From contig NC_079237.1 in NCBI RefSeq assembly GCF_028502605.1, forward strand, positions 2,604,001 to 2,668,000: a stretch of 64,000 nt of DNA. Direction: 5' to 3'. The notes under the pieces are model-generated. The model was not told where the DNA came from. It did no database searches and worked only from the letters and a program-made list of their open reading frames with translations. The position numbers and the translations under genes were made by a program. The DNA is from Trichoderma breve (taxonomy: Eukaryota; Ascomycota; Sordariomycetes; Hypocreales; Hypocreaceae). This document shows, piece by piece, positions 54,901 to 64,000 of the stretch (within the stretch, counting starts at the first letter, position 1; each line of letters starts with the position of its first letter).

Positions 54901-56448
54901 ATAATTATATAAGCCTTATATAAAGTATTTATTACTTAAATATAAAATTTAAAATATTTATATAATAGCCTTTAAGTAATAATAATTTAATAAATACTTT
55001 TAAAAATAATATTTTTAAGGAAAATATAATTTATATTAAAATTATAAAATTTATTTTTAAAATAGTTTTTTAAAAAGTTTAATATATTATTTAAATTATT
55101 TTTAATATAATTATAAAATATATTTACTTTAATTTTTTTTTTAATTATAATTAAATAAAAATTTTAAAATATTATTAAATAAATAATTTATAAAAAAAAA
55201 CTAATTAATTAATTAACTTAAGTAATTATTATAATATTTTTAAATTAAGCTTATATAAAACCTTTATTAAAAATAATTTTAGTTAAATAAAATAAAAAAA
55301 TTATTATAATAAATAAAATAATTATTAATATTTTTAAAAAATATAGCCTTAAGTAAAATATAAAAATTATTAATATAATTATTAATTTTAATATAATTAT
55401 AATTATAAAATAGTTTTTTAATAAAAATATAATAATAATATTCTAAAATTTATTTAAAAAATATTAATATAATATAACTTAAATATAAAATATTTTTAAA
55501 TTAAATTTATTATTATTTTAAAAAGCTTAAATAATTATAATAAAAAAGTTTTTTTAATTTTTTTTATAAAATAAAATAATTAAAAAACTTAAAGCTAAAT
55601 TAAAAAAAATAAATTATATTAATATTATTTATATTAAATATAATAAAATTATTAAAAAATTATTATAAATATAATTTTAATTATAAATATAAATAAAATT
55701 ATATAAATTAATTAATTTTATAATTAAAGATTTATTTTTAATTTTTATTTATTTAATATTAAACTTTTTATTAAAAATATATAATTAAAATAATATTATA
55801 ATTATTTTTAAATAAATTATATAATTAAATTTTATAAAATAAAATTAAAATATAATTAATATAAAGTTATTTTATATATAAATAAAAAATATATTATAAT
55901 ATTATTTATATATTTTTTTTACTTTAAATTATACTTAGCTTAAAGTTAATTTTACTTAAAAATTTAAAACTATATTTAATAAACTTAAAAAATATATATT
56001 TAATACTTTAAGTATTTTATTAATTAAAGTTATATTATTATAACTTTAATTTTATAATTATTATAAAATAGCCTTAAGTTATAATTTTATATAAATTAAT
56101 TAAAGAAAATATTATAAAATAATTATAATATATATTAAATAGTTAATTTTAATAATTATAAATAAACTTAAATAAAACTTATAGTAAAGCTATTTTAAAT
56201 ATTAGTTAATACTTTTATAAACCTTTAAAAAAAGTTATATTAATATTTTAATAAAATATAATAAAAAAATAAAGTTAATTTATTTAACTTTAATAAAATA
56301 AAATAAATTTAATATAATTATTTTATAAAAACTTTATATATTTAATAATATTATAATTAACTTACTTAACCTTAACTATAGTAATTATTATTTAGTTTAT
56401 AATAAAGTTATTAAATTTATTAATAATTATTTATTATTTAGTTTATAA

Positions 56449-56878
56449 TAAAGTTATTAAATTTATTAATAGTTATTTATTATTTATTTTATTAATAAAT
56501 AATAAATTTTATTTATTTTCTTTAAAATATTAATAAAATAAAGGAATTTTTTATTAATAAAAATAAATAATAAAAAATATTTATTTATTAAATAATAAAT
56601 TAAATAAAATAAATAAAAAAAAAATAAAAAATATAAGGTTATAGCTTTATTTTTTAACTTTATAAAAATATATAATTTACTTATATAATATTTTTATTAA
56701 CTTAGTTATTATTAAATTTATTACTTTTATTAATAAATTATTATTAATAATAAATACCTTTATTTTATTTTCTTTAGCTTAAAAAATTAAAAAATAATAA
56801 ATAATAAATAATAAAAAAATTTTATTTTATTTTCTTTAAAATATTAATAAAATAAATTATTATTAATTAATAACTTTA
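56449..56878 (-). mobile_element. RIP-mutated copy of the 454-bp hAT-like MITE
   Basis: Read on the minus strand this 430-base stretch follows the intact element at 62,038-62,491 almost throughout. Its termini have decayed from CAGGGTTGCTAA to TAAAGTTATTAA and from TTAGCAACCCTG to TTAATAACTTTA. A 46-base duplicate of its left end sits just upstream (from about 56,403). Confidence 0.75.
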
Positions 56879-58489
56879 TATATAACTCCCTTATATTATA
56901 AATTTAATAATATATTAGAAATTTTAATTATTAAATTTATTAATAATATTAATATATTAATATATAGTAAAAGGTTAATTAAAATCTATAATTAACTTAA
57001 AATTACTTAAGTAATTTACTTAAATTAAATAATAAAAGCTAATATTAACTTTAAATTTAATAAAAGTAAATTAATATATTTTACTAAAGCTTAAGTTATA
57101 AATATAATTAAAATATAACTCAAGGTTAAAATAATATTACTTTAATAAAATATTTATTTTTTTAATATATAAATAAATTAAAAATTAAATTAAAAAAACT
57201 ATTTAAAAATTTTTTATATTAAAATAAATAAATAAAAGTTTATTTTAATTATTTTTATAATATAAATATAAAAAACTTAAATTAAATAAACTTAATTATT
57301 TTATATTATTATAATTTATAATATTTTAATAAATATTATTAAAATTATATATATTTTAACTTTAGTTTAAAATAAATTAAAAAAAAATAATAAAAATATA
57401 ATTAATTTAATAATAATAATAAAGTTTAATAAAAAGCTTTTATAATACTTTATTATTAATATTATTATTAAATTATTTATAAATTAAAAAAGTAATAATA
57501 ATATTAAAGTAAAAATAATTAACTTTATTAATAAAATTATAGTAATTTTAGTTTTATAAAGGAATTGATTAAGGTAATATTAAAGTAATATTAAAGTAAA
57601 AATAAACTAAAAAATTTATAATAAAAGTATTATTAATAATAATTAAATTAATAATAGTTATTTAGTAAATAGTAAATATAATAATAAAAAAAATTAAAAA
57701 AAAATTAATTAAATATTAAATTAAAAATAAAAAAAATTTACTTTATTATAATTTATATATTATTAAATATATTTTTAATATTTATTACTAAAACCTAAAG
57801 GAGGTTAATTAACCTTAGGCTAAAAATAAATTAAAAATAATTTATTAATAAATTAATAATAAATAATTCTAAAGTATAAGTATATATAAGTAATATATTA
57901 TATATAAAAAGTAATATTAATATAAAACTAAATTAAGTTAATTATAAAATAAACCTAAAAATAAAAAAAAAATAAACTTTTTTATTAATAATATAAAAAT
58001 AAATAATAAAGGAATTATTTTTATTATACTTAGTAAAAGTTAAAGTTAAAGTATTATTAAAAAAAGCTTTACTTATATTATTATTATTAATTTAATATTT
58101 TTACTTTTTTTTTTTTTATTTTTATTAAAAAAAACTAAACTTATAATAAAGTAATATTAATATTAATTATTAACTAAAGGTATAAAAAAAATAAATAAAA
58201 GTAATATTATAATAATACTTTTTAAAGTAGTAGAGGTTTAAATATAAGCCTAGCTTTATATTAAGCTTTACTTTTTTTTTAAAGTTATTATTATTATTAT
58301 TATTATCTTTAGTAAAATACTTTTATAAAACTAAGTTAAGGCTAGCCTTAGGTTAAAAATAAAAGGAATATATATTAAAAAAGCTATTATAAATAAGTTA
58401 TAGTATTAAAAGCTAATTAAGGGAAAAATAACTAAATTAATTTAATAAAGTTTATTTAAATATTAAAATATATTTACTTTAGCTTAGGT

Positions 58490-59361
58490 TAAGGTTATAA
58501 ATTAATAACTAAGAGTTTAATTAATAGCTTAACTAAAACCAGGGTTGTAAAATTAATTAATAGTTTTTAGTTTTTTTAGTTACTAAACTAATTAATTTAG
58601 TTTTACTTAGGCTATTAACTAAACTAATAAATACTTAAACTTAAATTAATTACTAATTTAGTTACTAATTAACTTAAAATTAAATAAAAAATTAAAAAAA
58701 TAATAAAAAAAGCTTATAAATAATATAAATTATTACCTTTTTTATTAATAAATTATAAACTAGTCTTAATTAGGTTATTTTTTATTTAAATTAAATTATA
58801 TTATATTATTTTTAAGTTAATTTTAAGTTAATTAATTTAGTTAATTAATTTAAGTTAATAATTAGTAAAAATTAATTAAAAACTAATTTCTTAAGTTTAG
58901 TTTTAGTTAAGCTACTAACTAAACTATTAGTTACTAATTTACAACCCTGACTAAAACTAAACTTAAGGTATTAGTTACTAAACTAATTAATTTAGTTAAT
59001 TAAAATAGTTAAATAAAACTAAACTAATTAAATTAGTTTTTAATTATTAAAAAAACTAAAAATAAACTAATAGCTATATTATTTTTAAATAATATTATTA
59101 TTTAATAAATATTATATTATTATATTATTTTATTATAATATTATATTAAATTATAAAAATTAATTATATATATATTTTATTTATTTAATTATTTAATAAA
59201 TAGAAATCTTTAGTTACTAAAGCTTTAGTTACTAAAAAAAATTAGTTTAATTAACTAATTAATTAAAAACTACTAAGTTTAGTTAATAAGTCAAGTAAAA
59301 CTAAACTAATTAATTTAGTAATTTAAAAAACTAAAAACTACTAACTAATTTTACAACCCTA
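58490..59361 (-). mobile_element. hAT-like MITE B, split by a nested MITE
   Basis: The left terminus is decayed (TAAGGTTATAAA at 58,490) and the right terminus is TTACAACCCTA (to 59,361). An 8-bp target duplication GCTTAGGT flanks it at 58,482-58,489 and 59,362-59,369. Without the inserted element (410 bases plus one 8-bp duplication) it is 454 bases. Its right half, read on minus, matches the left half of element A. Confidence 0.8.
58540..58949 (+). mobile_element. hAT-like MITE A, nested in B
   Basis: A 410-base element with terminal inverted repeats CAGGGTTGTAAA and TTTACAACCCTG and a perfect 8-bp target duplication ACTAAAAC on both sides. There is no coding capacity. The 8-bp duplication and CAGGG termini point to the hAT superfamily. 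Confidence 0.87.
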
Positions 59362-60114
59362 GCTTAGGTAATAAAGCGATTTTATATTAATAAAAAAAAA
59401 AGGGGGGGGGGTAAGGCTAGCTTTAATTTATTAAAAAAAGTAAAATAATAAAAAAAAAAAAGAAAAAAAAAAAAAGGCTTTAATATAATTAAAATTAAAT
59501 ACTTAGGTTATTTTAAATAATCTAAAGTAAAAGTAAATAATTTCTTAAAGCTAGAGAAATTATTTATAAAGGTAAATAATTTACTTAATAACCTTAGCGG
59601 GCCCCTAGGATAAATATAAATAAAATATACCCTAGGGATAAATTATAAATATATAAAAAAAAAACCCCTAAAGTACTTAATTATTAAATAATAAAAAAAT
59701 TAATAAAGCTAAGGTTAAAGAAAGTAAATTAAAAGTAAAGCTAAAAGTAAAGCTTTATTTAATTTTTAATAAAAAATATTTACAGCTACTTTACTACTTA
59801 TACTTAAATTAAAAATAAAATAAGTAAATAAAATAAAGGAAAATTTTATTTATAAATATAAAAACCTTAAGGGTTTAAAAAGAATAAATCTTATATAATA
59901 ATATACTTTTTTTTAAAAAGATAAAACTATAGTAGCCTTAGGCTATTTTTAAAGCAGGAGTATAATATATAGGTTTTTCTTTTACTTTAGAGGTTTTTCT
60001 TATATAAGTAAATAAGTAAAAGGACTAGAAATAGCTATATTTATATAAGTATCTAGGGTAATATTATTATTATTAATATTTACTATATTAATAAATTATA
60101 AAAAGTAAAGCTTT

Positions 60115-60470
60115 ATTTAAGCTATTTAAGTATCATAATAATTGTAAATTTATATATTTTTTTTAAACTTAAAGCTTAGATTAAGCTATTTAAGTATTAT
60201 AATAAATATATTATTATAAATCTATATATTCTCTTTAGTTATAAAACTTAATTTAAGCTATTTAAGTTTTATAATAATTATAAATTTATATATTTTTTTT
60301 AAACATAAAGCTTAATTTAGGCTATTTAAGTATTATAATAAATTATGTAATTATATATTATCTTTAAACATAAAGCTTAATTTAACCTATTTAAGTATTA
60401 TAATAAATTATATAATTATATATATTATTTTTTTTAAGCGTAAAAGTTAATTTAGGCTATATAAGCGTTA
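60115..60470. repeat. ~65-72-bp minisatellite, about 5 copies
   Basis: Units start near 60,116, 60,181, 60,252, 60,316, 60,380 and (partial) 60,452. Each begins with a variant of AAGCTATTTAAGTATTATAA and most end TAAAGCTTAATTT. Units differ more than in the short AT arrays, so the array is older or was not homogenised. Confidence 0.85.
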
Positions 60471-60485
60471 TTAATTACGTAAATA

Positions 60486-61130
60486 CAGGGTTGCTAAATT
60501 CATTAGTAGTTATCAGGGTTGCTAATTAGTAATAATTCATTTTATTAATACCTTAAAGAAAATAAAATAAATTTTTTTTATTATTTATTATTTATTATTC
60601 TTTACTTTTATAAGCTAAAGAAAATAAAACAAAAGTATTTATTATTAATAATAATTCATTAACAAAGGTAATAAATTTACTAATAACTAACTTAATAAAA
60701 ATATTATATAAGTAAATTATAAATTTCTAAAAAGCTAGAAAATAGGGCTATAAACCTGTATTTTTTATTTTTTTATACTTATTTTATTTAATTTACTATT
60801 AAATAAATAAAATTCCTTTATTATTTATTTTTATTAATAAAAAATTCCTTTATTTTATTAATACCCTAAAGAAAATAAATAAAATTTATTATTTATTAAC
60901 TAATAATAAAGAGTTATTTATTAATAAAATAAATAATAAATAACTACTAATAAATTTAGTAACCCTAGTAGTTATTTATTTATTTTATTAATGAATAACT
61001 CTTTATTATTTATTAATAAATAATAAATTTTGTTTATTATCTTTAGCTAACTAATAAAATGAATTTTTACTTTTATTTATTAATAAGTAATAAATTATAT
61101 TTATTAATGAAAAAAGAAATACAATTCGTT
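60486..61130 (-). mobile_element. Truncated hAT-like MITE (outer C), host of a nested copy
   Basis: Its terminus CAGGGTTGCTAA is at 60,486, the element is interrupted at 60,514, and it resumes after 60,975 for roughly 150 bases before similarity fades. Its orientation is opposite to that of the inserted copy. No right terminus was found. Confidence 0.7.
60514..60967 (+). mobile_element. hAT-like MITE C, 454 bp, nested
   Basis: Left terminus CAGGGTTGCTAA and right terminus TTAGTAACCCTA (final G changed to A), flanked by the 8-bp duplication GTAGTTAT at 60,506-60,513 and 60,968-60,975. The length of 454 bases equals that of the intact copy at 62,038. It is inserted in the sub-terminal part of another copy of its own family. 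Confidence 0.88.
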
Positions 61131-61160
61131 ATTTATTACTAAATTTATTATTTAATTTTA

Positions 61161-61270
61161 CTATTTTAATTTATTATTTTAATTTATTATTTTAATTTAT
61201 TATTTTAATTTATTATTTTAATTTATTATTTTAATTTATTATTTTAATTTATTATTTTAATTTATTATTT
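61161..61270. repeat. 13-bp tandem array
   Basis: About eight perfect copies of ATTATTTTAATTT. Confidence 0.9.
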
Positions 61271-62037
61271 TATTTTACTATTTTATATTATTTAAATAAT
61301 ATAATTAAAATAAGGAAATATATTATTTATTATATAAATTTTACAAAGTTATTTTTATTATTAATATATAGCTTATAATAAAGCTATAATTAAAATAGTA
61401 AAATTTTAAGTATTATTTAGACCTAAAAGAATAATTTTATATTATAAAAAGACTTATTATTAAAATAACTAATTTAGCTTATAAGTTTTATAAACTTAAT
61501 AAATAAAGTAATAATATATATTATTTATATTCTATAACTTTATTTATATAACTAATTCTAATTATAAGCTATATAAATTTAATTTAGTATATTATAATAA
61601 TTATTATTTATATTTTAAAATAGTATTTTTATTTTTATTATATAAGCTATAATAAACTTAAAATTTAAATAATAAAATTTTTTAATATTATTTTAACCTA
61701 AATAAATACTTTATGTTTTTTTTACTTTTTAATAATTATATTTTTATAATTATATTATAAAAAAATTTCTATTTTATTATAAAATAATATTTATTTAATA
61801 AATAAAAAAACTATATAAATAAAATAATTATATAAGCTAATTTAAGTTATTTTTTTAAAAACATTTATTTTTAAGTTTTTTAAAATCTTTTATTTAGCTT
61901 TTAAATAATATTATTTTAAAAACTAAGTTTAAATTTAACCTATTCCTAGCCTTTATTATAGTATTATTACTAATAGAAAATATACTTTTTATAGTAGTAG
62001 AAGTAGTAGGAATAACTAAATAATATTTTACTAAAAT

Positions 62038-62491
62038 CAGGGTTGCTAATTAGTAATAATTCATTTTATTAGTACCTTAAAGAAAATAAAATAAATTTTT
62101 TTTATTATTTATTATTTATTATTCTTTAATTTTCTAAGTTAAAGAAAATAAAATAAAAGCATTTATTATTAATAATAATTTATTAATAAAAGTAATAAAT
62201 TTACTAATAACTAACTTGATAAAAATATTATATAAGTAAATTATATATTTTTATAAAGCTTAAAAGTAGGGTTATAATTTTATATTTTTTATTATTTTAT
62301 ATTTATTTTATATAATTTATTATTTAATAAATAAATATTCTTTCTTATTTATTTTTATTAATAAAAAATTCCTCTATTTTATTAGTACCTTAAAAAAAAT
62401 AAATAAAATTTATTATTTATTAATAAATAACGAAGAGTTATTTATTAACGAAATAAATAATAAATAACTACTAATAAATTTAGCAACCCTG
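62038..62491 (+). mobile_element. Intact hAT-like MITE D, 454 bp
   Basis: Termini are CAGGGTTGCTAA and TTAGCAACCCTG, perfect over 12 bases, with a perfect 8-bp target duplication ACTAAAAT on both sides. There is no ORF. Sub-terminal AAAGAAAATAAAATAAA motifs recur inside. This is the best-preserved copy; the kept CA and TG in its ends show little RIP. Confidence 0.9.
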
Positions 62492-63008
62492 ACTAAAATA
62501 GATAAAATAGAAAATCTATTAGTATTAGACTTTTACTAATCTAAAGGCTTATTTTATTAAAGTAAATAATTAGTAAATAATAAAATAATAATAATATAAG
62601 AATAAAATAGTAAATAATAAAATAATAATATAATAATAAAATAGTAAATAGTAAAATAATAATAAAATAATAAAATAGTAAATAATAAAATAAATAACTT
62701 ATAACTTTTAATATAGGATTTTCTTTTAAATATAAAGATATTTTATCTTTAATACTACTATTAGTGCCTAAATAAAATTCTTTATTAGAATTAGATAAAT
62801 TATTATTATTAGTATTTTTAATAACCCTATTATAATTATAATTATTAGTTAATTTATTAAAAAATAAATTAGCTATATTAATATTATTAATTATATTAGG
62901 GCTATTAACTTTATCCTATAACTTAAAATAATAATATTAATTAAATAATAAATATAAAATAATAAATAATAAAATTAAATAATAATAAATAAATAATATA
63001 CTTATTAT

Positions 63009-63377
63009 CAGGGTTATAAATTAGTGACGATTCTTTAGATTAAACTAATTACTAAATAAATTAATTTTATTAAAGGGTTAAAGAAAATTAATTTAATTAC
63101 TTAATCGGCTAAGTAAAACTAAATTAGTTTTTTAATATATTAACAAAAACTAATATTAATAATAAATAATAAATAATTATTAATTAATTATATATAAAAA
63201 TTAGAGTAATTTACTTAAATAGCTAAAGAAAACTAATTAACTTTTAAATAAATTAATTAGTTAAGTAAATTACTTAAAGTAAATTAGTATTAGTTTTTTT
63301 AATAAGCTAAAGAAAATTAATTTAATTAGTAAATAATAATAAATAATAAATAACTACTGATTAATTATATAACCTTG
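63009..63377 (+). mobile_element. Diverged hAT-like MITE E
   Basis: About 369 bases between CAGGGTTATAAA and TATATAACCTTG. The internal sequence is related to the other copies (repeated AAAGAAAATTAATTTAATTA). Flanking octamers do not match, so the target duplication is mutated or the right end is misplaced. Confidence 0.6.
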
Positions 63378-64000
63378 ATTATAATTATAAAATATTATTA
63401 AACCTATTAATATATAAGATATATTACCGCCGTATATAAAAGTAAAAGAAAATTAAAAAGTTACTATTATAGTATAAAGCTCTTCCTATCTAAGAGATAG
63501 GTAATATTATAAAGTTATAGACTAAAAGCTTTATTTATTTTTACTTAAAGGATATTTATAATAATTATTAAATTATCTATTAGTTAAGATTAAAAAGACT
63601 TATACCTACTTAATAATAGATTAACCTTCTTTAATAATAAGGCATTTACTACTTTATCCGCTATAATAATAAAGATAACTAAAAAGTTAAAGCAGTCTTT
63701 TAAACTTATCTTTAGTATAAGACTATATAAAAAAGATTTCCTTAAGTTTTTAACTTAAATAATATATATAAGATAAATAAGTTTAAAATATACTTATTTT
63801 AGGTTACTAGCGTTATAAATTAGAAATCTATAGTAAACTTTACCTTTAGCTTAACTAATAATAAGAAAAGGGATAGTTATAATTAACTTTCTAACTAAAT
63901 AAATATCTTCTAAAGGCAGCTTAAGATTCCTTTACCTAACGTTATTATTATAAATAAAGAAATAGTACTAAAAAACATATTAAAATATACCTTCCTAAAT

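Larger units (their letters stand above)
28870..64000. repeat. RIP-saturated AT-rich block, gene-free
   Basis: From about 28,870 to the window end the DNA is almost pure A/T. Over 29-58 kb the few C bases are nearly all followed by T or C and the few G bases preceded by A or G; CA and TG occur only as rare isolated cases (for example near 29,041, 36,490 and 46,070). This is the footprint of CpA-to-TpA mutation on both strands, i.e. repeat-induced point mutation driven to near completion. No open frame of note survives. Composition recovers slightly from about 57.8 kb, with CC, CA and TG reappearing. Contents are mutated repeats, listed separately. The block could be part of a centromere, but nothing here proves it. 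Confidence 0.93.

Noticed and set aside
54701..55140. Possible RIP-mutated Gypsy reverse transcriptase (TTACCCCTATAGCCCTAAAA resembles a mutated LPPHRP start)
   Set aside because: I tried all frames and could not follow the reverse transcriptase motifs beyond a few residues. The resemblance is within chance for such AT-rich DNA.
59590..59640. GC-rich patch GCGGGCCCCTAGG and nearby CCCTAGGG as a possible RNA gene or telomere-like repeat
   Set aside because: Too short, no tandem TTAGGG units, and no secondary structure beyond the simple palindrome.

Overview
The window comes from a filamentous ascomycete fungus, most likely a Sordariomycete of the Hypocreales type. Evidence: short introns (about 50-90 bases) with GTRNGT donors and CTRAC-like branch points, compact gene spacing, typical Pezizomycotina orthologues (Mgm1, Spb1, Sec23, Zrg17, SCAP, Tfc3), and an AT-rich block with the signature of repeat-induced point mutation (RIP). 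The genus is an inference.

Bases 1-28,670 are gene-rich, with ten recognisable housekeeping genes and one small unrecognised gene. In order: the 3' end of a UFM1-type C78 cysteine protease (+); a JMJD7-like JmjC hydroxylase (+); the rRNA methyltransferase Spb1 (-), whose stop codon lies 30 bases from the JMJD7 stop; the mitochondrial dynamin Mgm1 (+), divergent from Spb1; the ER zinc transporter subunit Zrg17 (-); the sterol sensor SCAP (+), divergent from Zrg17; a divergent 14-3-3-like protein (-); a 65-residue protein made wholly of three repeats (-); the COPII GTPase-activating protein Sec23 (-); an ER tail-anchored Ubc6/UBE2J1-type E2 (+); and the large TFIIIC subunit Tfc3 (-). They are not an operon. 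They do share themes: ER export and ER quality control (Sec23, Ubc6, SCAP, Zrg17) and RNA/ribosome production (Spb1, Tfc3). Exon structures were worked out by hand from splice signals, reading phase and family sequence.

From about 28,870 to the end (35 kb) the base composition collapses to almost pure A/T. Remaining C is nearly always in CT or CC and remaining G in AG or GG, while CA and TG are almost absent. This is what saturating RIP leaves behind. No gene is readable there. The block holds a roughly 0.8-kb dispersed repeat in both orientations, a pair of direct repeats 7 kb apart that look like LTRs, many AT tandem arrays, and, towards the right end (56.4-63.4 kb), a family of small hAT-like MITEs. 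These have CAGGGTTG termini, 8-bp target duplications and nested insertions. The last 5-6 kb are less thoroughly mutated. The block could be a centromere flank, a pericentromere or another RIP island; the sequence alone does not decide this.
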